Shown: in pieces, positions 44,836-58,030 of the stretch
Position numbering within the stretch: the stretch's first letter is position 1
Layout: each line of letters begins with the position of its first letter
Origin: Scatophagus argus
Taxonomy: Eukaryota > Chordata > Actinopteri > Scatophagidae
Assembly: GCF_020382885.2 (NCBI RefSeq)
Contig: NC_058499.1
Span: 10,215,872 to 10,279,871 of the forward strand
Direction: 5' to 3'
Length of the DNA stretch: 64,000 nucleotides
Program-made: the position numbers and the translations under genes
Notes under the pieces: model-generated
What the model was told of the DNA's origin: nothing
Database searches by the model: none
The model's input: only the letters and a program-made list of their open reading frames with translations

Positions 44836-46820
44836 AATAAATTGAGCATTAACTTCCTTGCAAATTCACATAGGATAATATAAGGTAATGCACAGCAATG
44901 AATCCATTTGAGATTAGAAAACCATATGTATTAATCTGAAAAGTTGGGAGAGAGTATTACCAGTTTCATTGTTCAACTGTTTCTTTTTTATTAAAATACT
45001 ATTCCTGACTACTCTCTTTGCTCTTCCATTCAGCTTCTTCCCTCACTCACAAACACAACAGGCTGAGTCATCCTAGGTTCAAGTTTTTATAAAAATATAT
45101 GTCTTTGAAGATAGTGTGTTGTTCTCAGAATATGTGAATCAGTTTAGTTAATGTTTTACAACTTACAGGAGCTCTTTTACTTTTGAACAGATTGAAATTA
45201 ATCAAATTGTATTCACTCTCACCAAATCTAATCAAATAGAGGGGAGTCTGTGAGATTTTATGACGTACTGAATCTTTGATGACAGAGACAAATCAAATAG
45301 ATTTTGGATTAAATTACTGCAACTTTGGGAACAATTTTTCAGCCTGGCACCTTTCATTTTGATATACTTATGATTAGAAAGCATTAGGTTCAGAGAAGCA
45401 CTTTCACGGAAATACATGACTTAATTCTTTGTTTTTAGCTTTCCTGGTGGTGTGGTTCTAGGAATGACAGTATCAGTTAGTCACTTCACCACTTTGGTCT
45501 GTTCTGAAAAAATGTGCCATATTGTTCCTCTCCTCAAAACTGCCTTTCTCCCATTCATTTGAGAATGAGTGGTGCGATTAGGCTGCAGCAGTGCGGACCA
45601 CAGGGGATGCCAATAAAAAAAGACCAAAAACTGCTGTGGCCCTGCTGCTTGAAATAGAACCAACTTTTGGAGAAAAGCAACCTGACATCATGTTGAGGTG
45701 ACCATTTGTGTAAGCTGGCAATCAAACCAGCTGGTCAGCAGTACTTGTGATAAACCTGTTATCAATTTTAAGTTGCCCCAGGAATGTCACACAGCTTTAT
45801 AATTGTATAAATCTATCTACAACCCTATTGGTGGTAATTATTCCAATATTAAACTACTCTAGCAGCAGTATGTAGGAGACAGAGTCATCAATAACATAAC
45901 AATTCTACACAAATCATCATACGTCCAAAATTCTTCCACCAAACGAAAGAGGAAACTGCACTAGATTTAAAGAAGAAGCAGCAAAATAGCACCTTGCAAA
46001 CGTCAGAAATGTGCAAAACTAACATTACTTTTTAAACTTTTTAACTGCGGTGGACGTGTTCACACAAATGGTCCATGTAATAACACGCCTTCACGACTGC
46101 CCAACCCTGTGGTGTTTGCCGCAACGCCTGATTTGTTCTGAACATAGCCTCAGACTCTGTGACCTTCTGTCACATCGCTCTCTCCTTTCATCTCCTCAGA
46201 CGTGTCATCATGTTACAGGTCTGACTGTGACTGCAACACAAACAAGTGCAAAGAAGCAAAAGGAAAATTGCATGCACTTATATTTGTTACACATTATCAT
46301 TCAGTCAAATTGATCAACAACAAACAACAACTATACACCCGCTAAACTGTGAAACTTTGCCTCTGCTGATCAGATGAGTGTGCCTTCAGGTTGTTGTATT
46401 CTGTTCTTTTGCTGTTCTGTCTGGATAGTCTTGAGCAAACATGAGTGGTGTTAATAACTCAAACCTGCTGCAATAGTTTCTTCAAGAAAATCTACCAAAT
46501 CTGGATCTGAATTGTTGTGCCAGCCACTTCTTGTCACTCTCCAGCCAAGGGAGATGATTCCACAGAGGAGCATTGGCCTGACACAACAGCACTCAAATTA
46601 TAAACCTGACACTGCAGGTAAAATACCACAGAATACTTGAAGAAGTGTTCGCTCCTCCTCCAAGAGAAACAGTATCTACAGCATCCTGTAATTGTCAGTG
46701 GTTTGCCAGTGATGTGCCTACAGGGCGGGGAGGTGATAGTGTGTGGACTGACAGGTGGTTGAGCGGTTAGCTATGTGTCATACAGCTCTTTCTTCAGTGC
46801 CAGATCAGTGTAGCTGTTGA

Positions 46821-46822
<2 letters not shown>

Positions 46823-46870
<48 letters not shown>
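46823..46870. repeat. (CA)n microsatellite, 24 units
   Basis: 48 uninterrupted bases; likely polymorphic. Confidence 0.98.
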
Positions 46871-46872
<2 letters not shown>

Positions 46873-48399
46873 TCCCTTTCTCTGTCCTCCACTACACTGA
46901 CACAGCCACTAACTAATTTAACACGCTGTGGAATGTGGCTCAACACTAAAACAGGGGGTGAACAGGTCTTAATGAACCACAAACAGCCGCAGGACTCTGG
47001 GGCGCCAGCACCTCATATAACTGACTGTGACTATTATTACTATTATCATCATCATTCCTTCTTTTGCTCTATCATTTCTCAGATAGTTTGGTTGTTGCCA
47101 AAACAACAGCTTGTTATCTGAGGAGTGATCAGCGTGGGCTAGCAGAAGGTTTGCCCCACTGAATTCTCACAACAGGCTTCACATTTGGGTGAAGTGCTAC
47201 AGGTGTGAGCATTCCTTTGCAGGCTGGGGAGTGATGGAAAGATTGTCCTGTGAATGAGGGTATGAAACAGCTGCACCTTTGAGGCTCAAGATTCCTGAGA
47301 TAAGAATTACCTGTGAACCAAAGGTCAGACAAAAAAAAAAAAAAAACCCAACAGTCTCTACTCCATCTACTTTAGCCTTCCATAGTAACTCACAAATAGT
47401 AGACAAACTGTGGTTTGATATGAACTCTGACAAGGATAATCCAAGACCTTGTTACACCTCTTTAAGACATAATTGCTACCTGTCACAGGACAGGAATCTT
47501 CTCTCTTTTACAAGGCCGATAATAGCCAAGAGCACCAATCTTCTTTGTGGTGTAACTCATCAATTGAAAAGGGTGGATAAGTAATGTGGCAGATGAAAGA
47601 TAAGGGGGAAACCGTGTGAGTCAATGCGACCCTGTAGGGGAGTAGCTTGTGGTAAAATTCTTTGTCTTTCCAGGCGGTGCCACACCGTTTTGCCTTGAGC
47701 GTAAAAGGAAGTAGAGGTGCGGCAAGCTTGAGCAAGCTAGGAACCTGGCGAGAGGTGTCCACTGGTGTTTCCACTGCCTCGCCTGCCAAGCAGATGGGAG
47801 GTGGTGTCACGTCCCCACTGTCAGCCGCTCCCCGCCCTGAGTCGCTCCTCTGTTCACCCTTAGAATGACAGTGAGGGCAGGGAGCTCATCGCAGCATTTC
47901 AAAGGTGAGTGATTTATATGGCAGCTGTTCCCCAGTGTGCCATTCTGAATGCCTGTGCTCCATGTTTAACAGCTGACAAACACATTCTTTTTCTGTCACG
48001 GTTGCATTTATGGCCTCACACACAATTCTATTAGTGCAACCTCAACCGTACAAGGGTATAAAAAAGTTTTTATGATGCATTTATCTTAGTCAATCAAGCA
48101 CAGTGACTACAACAGCAGAGCACATGCTGGCATGACAACGCAGGCAGCAGCATGATAACAATGACTTAAAGACCAAACTGGTCCAACAGCTGAACTATCC
48201 TCAAGGACAAAACTTTTATTTGCTGTTTTATTATTGTTTACATTCATCAAACACAAAATCAATCACATCTTTATATGATGCGTGAGTTCCTGAAAATTAG
48301 AGAAGCATCAGAAGTAGTTTGCCTCAGAAGAGTTGTTTGATATTTGAGACCTCTCCATTAACCCACAGCAGCACCCTGGCAGAGTGTAACCTTATTTCA

Positions 48400-48580
48400 C
48401 GCTGGCTCTCAAATAGTGCTGAGAATTTGCGAGGCAGTTAGTGGCCATCATTAATAACAGCCTAGGCTGGGTTGACAGCTGCTGATTGGAATGAAGAGCT
48501 GCTCTACAGCAGACAGCTACAAATTTCCCTGACAGCCAGGTCTCCATTACTGGGTGTCAGCTGCCAAAACAGCAGTAATC
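48400..48580. promoter_or_regulatory. Candidate conserved non-coding block
   Basis: Unique-looking sequence with GTGGCCATCATTAATAAC, CCTAGGCTGGGTTGACAGC and repeated CAGCTG-like E-box cores. No microsatellite or repeat content and no open frame. Confidence 0.25.
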
Positions 48581-50379
48581 AGAGAAGGAGAGAGGAGAGA
48601 AAACACGCTTTCTCGCAACAGACACCTTTCCCTCTGCTGTAATAAAATATAAACACACAAACACATAAGTGCACAAGTGACTTACTCTATTGTTGCAACC
48701 GGTAAATTAGTACAGCCTCACAGAGCTGATATTATGGCTGTAGAATCTTAGTTTTTTAGGGTCACGGTCAAAGCACTTAAAGTTAGGAAAAGCTTGTGGT
48801 CTGTGGTTAAAACACAGAAAAAAGTCGGACCTGACATGTCTAATTTTATAATATTTGACCAAACCACAATTTTTAGTTAGTATCCTTAAGCAAAGTGTTT
48901 CAGTGGGCTGAACCTAACCACATGTGGGACTTATGACAGGATGTGAACTGCAGTCTCCTGTGTCAACTAACCGCCTCACTATGACTTCTGTGCAGTGCAA
49001 AGACTGAGCATTTCCTTTACTGGAAACAACGCCGGTGGACGTAAACCAGCCAATAATTATGTCTCTAAACATATTCGGCAAAACAAACGTGTAGTATATG
49101 AACGTCATTTATATGAGACATGGTTGGAAAATCATATCAATTATTTGTTGTTTTGGAGGACATTCAGGAGACTTAACATTGTTTCCCTGCGTCTTTATTT
49201 TTCCTGTGTAGAACGCCCAGTGAGCACAGACCAGAGATGTTTTGGCCAAAGGCAATGCAGCCAAGGAAAAATATTAATTTCTGGGGAGCATAAATTCAGA
49301 AGAGATTTAATATATGCATGCACAACTATAGCGGGCTGTTGCAGAGTAATGCAGTAATTTAATCAAAATTAAGCATCGCATAATTTTCGCAAGGGTAAAA
49401 TTAGAGATGCTTGGCAACTTCCAAGCTTCAGCGTGTTTTCCACATGAATGGCGGTCAGGCTGAGATGTGCTAAAACATGCATATGGTACACTTATGCATA
49501 CACAATTTCCTAAAGACAAGGACCGTCCGCAGTAATGTTAAGACACGACAACTACATGTAACTGAACTTGTATAAGTGAGGAGGGCAGGCGCAGCATTTT
49601 TTCAGTGGGAGGAGTAAAAGTGAAAGTCTGTGGCCTTGAACAGTTTGATCCCTGTAATGACAGAGGGCTTTGGCATGGGTCAACCTGTCAGCACTGTGCT
49701 TCCACTAAAACCCTGCTGCTCCCCATTGCGAAGCATGTGAACATGGTGATCAGCACACTGTCTTACACGCGCACACATACACACACCTTGGAAAAATGGA
49801 AAAGCAAACACACTTCACTGATGTACAACACTAATTAAATGACATTTTATAAATGGGGTCATTAACTCCTTGTGGATTCTGGAAAAAATATTTGGGATGT
49901 TTTATTTTAGCCAAAGCTCTTGTCAGCCCAAAAAACAGATGTGACGGCACATTAAAATGAATGATCTCTCAAACTTCCTCCTGGTGCAATACTACACGTA
50001 AAACGCTGTATGGACTCTGTGGTTGGAATACAGGACAGATTAGGTATCAGAGCCTCATAGATTACAGTGATACATAAGTAATCAATGAACCCTTATTTAT
50101 TCTAGAAACTCAGCTCCTCATCTTATACCAACTGAACAAACAAACAAGCTCACAATGCACATCAATCCCCTGCATGCTCATACAGTACAGATGAACACGC
50201 ATGCATACAGACTGCAGAGCTTTCACAGGAGGTGGCAGACAACCAAGAATGGGAGGCTTCATTTTATAGCTGCCTCTTCCTTGTCAGCTTTACTCCTGGC
50301 AGCAATAAAACACTCCATAATAAAAGGCACTATCCCAGAGAAGCAGCAGGACTGCAGCTATAGATAATCCACTCAGCTC

Positions 50380-50580
50380 ACACGGCTCGCACAGCGTTTG
50401 CATTTCTGGCCCCGGAATTCATTTTGTAGGTTTATTTCGGCGTTCTTTGGTTTTAAGCATAATGGAAAGCAGCGAGCTATGGCTTAGCTGCTGGATCAAC
50501 ATGAACAAAGCAATATCGTGACCTTAGCTACAAGTGGGAGGGCAAGATAGTTAATTAGCACCTACTACATTATCTAAACA
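50380..50580. promoter_or_regulatory. Candidate conserved non-coding block
   Basis: Unique-looking sequence, from GCGTTTGCATTTCTGG (octamer-like ATTTGCAT variant) through TTGGTTTTAAGCATAATGG to GATAGTTAATTAGCACC. CpG content is higher than in the surroundings. No ORF support. Confidence 0.25.
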
Positions 50581-51149
50581 AGACCTTTAGAGAGAAGATG
50601 TAATTAAACCTCCTGATAAAAACTAATAAGGAAGAAAAACTGGCGGGTAGCAAATTAACATGTGCTTTTTTTGTTTTATGTGGACGCTTGTTATTACAGT
50701 CACTATGGCACATAATAAGAACAAACTTACATCGACTTCTATACAGTTATGTTGGAACAAAAATGAATGAACAATAATATGTCATTCACAGGGAACAAAT
50801 CTAAACATTGTCCATATGTTTCACATAATACTCTCACCGCCTCTAAATCATTTACAGCAATTTATGTCCGTACTTGTAAATCTGCAGTCAAGGTTACTTG
50901 GACTCACAGCACAAGAAAGCATGTGCGATTATGGGCGGTACAATTCACACAATATTTATGACGCAGGATGTCCCATCTGGAGCTGCTTCCTGTCTGCTGC
51001 CCCTGCCACCCCCACCCCACCACCCCCTGAGGACAGGGTGCCTGGAGCTCTAGCAGCACTTCTCTGGGACATCTGCTCCTGTGGGTGTAATGCAATACGG
51101 TCACCCACATCAGAGGAGTTCCAGCTCCAGATATGTTGATAGAATGTGT

Positions 51150-51345
51150 AGGGCAGCAACTATCAACTATGATCAGAGCTGATAATTTCATATACTGCTG
51201 AAACAGTCAGTTGATTAACAATTAGCTGATAAACAATAGAACAATAATCAGCAACTATTTTGTGAATGACTCTTTTGTGAATGGAGAAAGTAATCTAAAG
51301 ACTGACCTAAAAAAGGAAAATAATTAGTTGCAGCCTTGATTTGAT
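51150..51345. repeat. MITE-like element with inverted GC(A/T)GCAACTA termini
   Basis: The left end GGGCAGCAACTATCAACTA and the reverse complement of the right end GGCTGCAACTAATTATTTTC match at their tips. Inside are TTGATTAACAATTAGCTGA and further TAAT-rich phrases. The inverted ends suggest a small non-autonomous DNA transposon. Confidence 0.5.
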
Positions 51346-51764
51346 TCATAAAATATAAAAAAAAAGTGAAAAATGCAGGCAATAATTTCCAAGATCCCAG
51401 GAGATGTCTTAAAATTGCTTGTCTAAGCAACAGTCTAAATCCCAAAAACATTAAAAGGTGCCCAGTGGAGTATTCTTAAAATTACAGCAAATGTTTGCTT
51501 TCACTGTTTTAAAACACATCCTTGAGGTCTAACAAATGCATTGAAACCATTTCCCACTTTATAAAACATCTGCAAAATACTCTTCTCGTCAAAAGTTTGA
51601 AACCTGCATTGTTTATGTCCATGTTTGCTTCTTCTTCCCTGCCTTTGCTGGTGCATTACTGCATTTCTTGGCTCATTATCACCACCTGCAGGTCAGTGGA
51701 ACAGAGTGTGAAGCCACTGGTAAGATTGTTATTGTGTGAGTGCACGAGACAAACAGGGCCACAC

Positions 51765-52010
51765 TATTTTTGTGACAGACTAATCTGCAGTTATTTTCTC
51801 TCCGTTAATTGGCTGATCTATAAAATACCAGAAAACAGTTAAAAATGGATATTGAAGCATCTTCAAATCACTCATTTTATGTGACCAACAGTCCAACACC
51901 CAAACGGAAATATTCACCTTTAAAAAGCTGGGGACAGAGATGTGTGGCATTTTTGCAATTAAAATAAATTAAATGATTAATCAATTATTAAAACTGTTGC
52001 ATATTACTTC
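51765..52010. repeat. Copy of the dispersed TAAT-rich repeat
   Basis: Contains TCTGCAGTTATTTTCTC, TCTATAAAATACCAGAAAAC, CAACAGTCCAACACCCAAA, TTCACCTTTAAAAAGCTGG and ATGATTAATCAATTATT in the family order. It is the longest copy in the window. Confidence 0.6.
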
Positions 52011-52999
52011 TGTAATGATCAACCAATCAAGGAATGGACTGATAGTTACAGTATTGTGTTCATAGCAGCAGAATTGACAGGAGCCATGCGGGATCACTGC
52101 AGCGAAACATCAAGAGACGATGGATTATTTGTATGGTTCTGAGGGTGTGTGTGGAGAACACTGTCAGTAAAAATGCACATTTGTCACCCTATTTACATCC
52201 TAACTTGTGGATTTGGAGGCCTTGTTATCAGATGGTATAGGTAGGTGTGGCCTGAGGGAGCAGACTCTAACAAGGCAGCAGCCCTGATTTAACACGGCGT
52301 GAAACTACTGTTAGTCATAGATCGCAATGACAGCAGCTCTCATTATCACTACCTGGATATGCATGGCATGGTTGTCAGAGCGACGCAGGCACAGGGGACG
52401 GTGGCACATGATCGCCACAAATCAGCCGAGAAACGGGATGTCTGATCGCTCTCACTAAATCTGATAGAAGTATGGAAATTCAGCTCTGACTGTTCGACTT
52501 TACGGATGTTGCAAATGGAAATGCAGATGCCCTATTAAAGGTGCAAATTGAGAACCAGAAATACTAAATTGAGTTTATTTCCCTGTTTCTCTTTTTAGAG
52601 AAAAACAGACAGTAATACCCAAATAGAGAGCATGTGATAGACAATGTCCTTCATTTTGGCACCTTCCACACACTCAAATCAGACCAGCCTCTCATCCTTG
52701 TGTCCTTCTGTCAAGTGATGCTGGGTTGCCAGTCCCCCCCCCATCCCCCTCTACTCTGTGTGCTGAGGGCTCCAGGACTGCAGGTGCACAGTCTGTCTGC
52801 CCACTACAGGTGGGCCCAAGAGAGAAAGCTCACATCTCACCCTCCTCCTGGCTCATTAAAACCTTCAGCTGCACCACCCTCCTCCTCCTCCTCCTTTCTT
52901 CCTCAGCCTCATTCGGCTGCTCACACCACGCTGATCACACCAATCAAGCTTTGATTTACAGTATTTACACCAGCCTCCTGTCCCCATTGTGGCCACAGG

Positions 53000-53245
53000 G
53001 AATCTAAGGAATGCCCCTCCCATTCTTGCCTTCAATGCAGCCAGCATCCTGCTAAATGTGAGCCAATCAGTGGTGGTGGGTGGAGTGCCAAGCCACAGAG
53101 CACTTCTTTCTGTTGGCAGCCTTCCCTGTGGTGGCTCTGATCACAGCACAGTGTTAACAACACGTGACCTGGCCCCACAGCCCACAGTAATTGAGGTTAC
53201 ATCCCAGGCAATACCTTGATGAATAATTAAAAGGCCAGAAACAGA
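53000..53245. promoter_or_regulatory. Candidate conserved non-coding block
   Basis: GC-richer unique sequence with GAGCCAATCAGTGGTGG (CCAAT), AACAACACGTGACC (E-box CACGTG) and TTGATGAATAATTAAAAGG. It could be an enhancer or cryptic promoter. No exon follows. Confidence 0.25.
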
Positions 53246-56200
53246 ACTCAGAGTGACTTAGCCAGCGCCCTGGGGTCTAATAACGTGCTTGGACTGTATT
53301 AGGTAATCTATCCACTGGTGCCAGTTAGTGTCGCACACACACACTCATGTATAAGCGGACAATTGGGCCTAGATAAAGGCAACACAACAGTATCAGTCAT
53401 TGTCAGGGCAGAATTCTGACTATGGCTCTGCAGGAGCAACATGATGAATTATTTCAGGGTGAGTAGTGGGCACTTAGCTTGCCAGCAATGCTAAGCAAAA
53501 TTGAAAATGCAGCAAAAAGGCTCTCTGATATCAGGTAATGTACAAAGATGTGAACAGTGTAATTATGAGACTCTTTAAATCAGATTAAAGACAAATACAG
53601 CCTATACTCCTGGGCAATATTATTGCTCTTCAACAGAAAAACAGAAACATAAAGACATTTGAAATGTGCATGTGTATACAGTTTACTTTGTGTGTGTCAG
53701 TGCTGTGTGTGTGAGAGAGTTTTTGCATGTGTAACAGGAACTAGTTTGTGACCTTGACCACACTGAAACCTGAGTGTGGAAACACTAGCCCCATTTATAA
53801 GTTGCCATTAAGTCTGCAAAGGTGATAAAGATGTACCTCCATACCAGTACCGGCCATTAAAGCTGCTAGCGTCATTCTCAGGGTAACAGAGGTCATTCAC
53901 ACTATGCTAAAATATGACTTGTTTTATGGACTGCAACGCTGAGTATAAGATTAGAAACTTCACATCTAACTGACTCATTTCTGTAGTGACATTTCTAGTG
54001 ATAAGATACAAACAAAGACAGAGCTATGAAAACGGTGTAATCATAAGTAATGGGTGTATACAAATAAATAGAGAGGGAACAAAGAGTATGAAACTGCAAT
54101 TACAGAAACTGCAAACTGCAGAGCTACTGAAGAGGCTGTGAACCAAAACATGACAAATTATGTGTGTCAGGATGCAGTCTCAGGAGCAAGTACAAAATAA
54201 TAAGAGGTGTGCTGGAATACACAAGGGGATACTAATATAAAACCTAAATGACAGATTTGTATAGGGACCACTGCGCAAAGACACTGAACCACACTGCTGT
54301 TTACATGTTCTGCGGGTGCACTATGTTGAAGAGAACAGTGTGGCCCATACCTCTGACAAGCCCCTGTGTGTCACAGCTTCAGCAGTGAGCAGAGGGGAGC
54401 TGCCAGTGCAGAATAATTAAGACCTCTATGGAAGTGACAGGGTCACCAGGAGGTATGCAGCATAGCAAAGCTTCTCTTCTCAGCTGCTTCCTCTGTGAGC
54501 TGTCACGGCCGCTGCGTATTTATAGCAGCATGGCACAGCACTCTCCTCTGCTCTCCCCTCCACCTCCCAGACAGATGTCACCTTCAAGCCACCATCTCTG
54601 GGGCTAAACACAATGCTTTCGCAAGCCTAACAAGCTGCACACACAGGCAATCACCAGAACAACAGGAGTCTGAGGACAACATCAACGTCGCCTCATTCAC
54701 GCTGACTTTGCATGTGGGCAGGGAGCAGTCTGCCTCTCCCATTGGACCAGGCTTCTTTACATAACAGCATAAGCCAGTTAGTCAGCTAGTCAGTTACTGT
54801 TAGTCTGCATCACGAGGGCCCTGAAGCTGGTGACACAATAACATACTCAGTCAGGAAGGAAAAGTTACAGTGTCTTCAGCCAGCACACAACTCCCAAAAC
54901 TTATTCTTAATAATTGAATTCCATGCTGATGCTTTTGGGTACAAGTATGAGACTTTTAATTTGATTCCATCCATAAATAATATCTTTCAGTGCTTTCTAA
55001 TCTTTGTGCATTGTAAACAAGCCAAACATGTCCTCATAGCAAACAATAAAAAGATTTCCAAGCTCATTTAAATTTCAATACAAAAATATATTTAGAGGAT
55101 AAACACAGGAAACAGTGGAACATCCCATGTGTGTTTGTGTTTGTGTGCAGTGTAGCTGACTTTATGTCTGTGCCTCAGATAAGAGACGAATGGGGGGCCT
55201 CTGTAACGTAAGCCTGGCTGACTGAATGTGTTGACATAGCTTTAATTCAGCTTGATACCAGACACCAGTAGTCTGTCTGAGCCTCTGAGCACAGGGGGTG
55301 TTAACCTCTCAGAGATTCTCAAAATACACAAACACCAAGCACCACTGGACAGGAGGGATTAAAATAACTTTTCTGAGTGCCTTGCTCATGTACTGTCGTT
55401 TGCACACTTGCCTTTGGTCAGCAATATAACTTATTTAAACATAGCAAAGCACCAGATTTAGTGATGAATAAACCTTTTGGCTAATGATCTATTAGCATGT
55501 TTTTGCAGATATGATTAGAGTCACATTTAGCCTGGTGCGATCTCTCTGCTCTGTGAATTCAAAAAGCAATAAGGTGCAATTACAACATACAAACACATAA
55601 ACATCTTGTGTGGGTAAGAGATGCAATTTATGATTGTGGCTATGATTTGATCCTTTAACCTTAAACACATTGCTAATGTGTCAGACTATCTGCCCAGTAG
55701 TGTGTTCTCGAGGCTAGGGTGACACAGCCTGAGCCTCCAGATGAAGTGCTGGTTACTCAATATGAGCATGTCTTGCAGGTCATAAGCCTGTCACTGCCAA
55801 AGTGGGTTTCTTTTACTGCCACGGTGGCGATAATCAGCTGATGCTGGCTGTCAGTTGGCATGGCTATGGGACAGACAGGGGACAGACTCAGAGGACACAC
55901 TATCGTCCTGCTGACAAGTATCCCTAACCCCAGCTGCTCTGCTGGCTCCTCTGACATGTGGGAGGAGCAGTGGGGGGGAGTGAGGGGACTGAGGGGGAGG
56001 TGGCAATAGGGCCCTGCTGAGAAGGGGAACAGGAGAGAGTCTTACGAGGGTACAAATTTCAGCACCCTTACATTGCTGTGCTCTCCACCCCTCTCAGCAG
56101 GCAGTTGCCCTTTCCCTTCCCAGCTGTAGTGCTTCACTAAAACCCCAAGAGAGCAGGGTTCCGGCTGGACGACCGGCCTCAGTACCCACAGGCCCCGGGA

Positions 56201-56332
56201 TAAGCCAACAATCAGGTGCTACATTGTTTAAGAGCGTTAGCTCAGATTAGACTGCTATTGTGAAATGTCACAGTACTTTTTCACATGTGCCCTGCCTTTC
56301 ATATATATACTGCATATAAAGGAAAGGCAGGT

Positions 56333-56338
<6 letters not shown>

Positions 56339-56415
<77 letters not shown>
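56339..56415. repeat. Compound (GT)n(GA)n microsatellite
   Basis: About 23 GT units followed by about 15 GA units, 77 bases in all. Confidence 0.97.
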
Positions 56416-57849
56416 TGTGCGTGTGTATAAGTTTAGTATTGAGGTACATGTACTTCACTGGATTATTTCCACTTGATGTTACTTTATACTGTAATTCTGA
56501 ATCCACTTGGGTTTATTGTACAGCTTTAGTTAGTAATTACCAGAGCCTGACAAACACAGATTTTTGAGGCTGATGATAATATCAGTGTTTGTAAATTAAA
56601 AAAAACACAACAACAATATATCTTCTTTTTTCTACATAATGCATAATAAAACAAATATCTTTTACATTTGTTTAGCAAAGAGCAAGATGCATATCTAGTA
56701 GGAAATTTTACAGTTAAAAAAACTTGCCAGCATATAATGCTGCATAGAGGTTGTTCTGCACATGTTTAAGTATATTCTGCTGGCAAGACTACTTTTGGTT
56801 AAATAAATTTTGCATATACGTTTATAAAGGGAAGAAAGGAGTGTCCCTCAAGTCTCCCAATCTGTGCACTCGGGTGGCAGTTTTCATTTGGATTCAGCAA
56901 AATGAGAATGTGTTGGATAATGTTCCCAGCCGTAAATAACTGTGCTGCATCTACAATTTAAATATAGAATTGTGTCCTACTGCTTGGAAAGCTATGCATT
57001 GCTTTTAAAAGTTCAGTCCCATTAATTAGTGTAAACTTAACTGTGGACCTCTTATAGATGTTGCGTATTCACTGCCCGCTGCACAGACATGCTCGAATGA
57101 TCCAGAATCAACACATATGCAGCAGGGTTCATCTGAAGAACCACAGAGCATGACAAGCTGAGGCTGTGAGAGCATGCTATCCCCCGCGGAGGGGTGGTGG
57201 TGGTGGTGGTATGTTTCTGTGTATGGGGTTTGACCCCTTCAGTTTTGATTGGCAGGTAAATAGCTCAACCAGAAGCTTCTTTCCAAGAAATGTGCTTGTG
57301 TCTGTCAGAGCAAAGAGCAGCTGGCAGGAGTAAAGACAGAAGATCAAGTCAGCTTTAAGTGTTAGAATAAGATCCTCACAGCTCTCTCTGCCATTTAACA
57401 GCACACCAGACTATCTCACTTTAGACGATCATTAGCAAACCAAGGACTTGTTATTGCAGTGCAGAAGGAATGCCTGCTTATGAACATAACACACTCCATT
57501 CACTCCAACCTGATTCTCTGATTACACTGATAAACCTGCAGCTTAAAGAAGCCTCTTACTAACACACAATGAGGAATAAAACAAGTTTTCATAAACACAA
57601 GAAATTGCATCATTGATTTCTCAACTCTTAACATTAGCTATGATTCACATAGTGAGGGACTCAAATGTTATTCTGATGGCTCCTTGTGCAGATTCAATGC
57701 CAGTGTTCTGTTGAGCTGCACATAGACACACACATGCACACGTAAACACACACTCACACATTCCCCCAGTCCCCGCCAATTACAAGTGTTGAGGTGTTGA
57801 GTGTTGATGTATGCATATCCTCTCACATGCAGCAGTTAAATTACCAGTG

Positions 57850-58030
57850 AAGAGGCCTGAAGAGTACTGCTCTTAGACTCTCACTGCCTCACTTCCCCAT
57901 CAGAATGAATTAACACTCACGCCACCTCTGATTAAAAGAAATCATTTAAGGAATGTTAAGCATAATTTCTTCATCGTGAATTTGAAATGAGCACTCCCCA
58001 TATTAATACCTCTGCATTACCATCTCAACA
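57850..58030. promoter_or_regulatory. Candidate conserved non-coding block
   Basis: Unique-looking AT-rich sequence with AGAATGAATTAACACTCACG, CTCTGATTAAAAG and CCCCATATTAATACCTC. No repeats or ORF. Confidence 0.25.

Noticed and set aside
46794-46982. Open frame across the (CA)24 microsatellite
   Set aside because: A dinucleotide repeat is open in most frames; no coding evidence.
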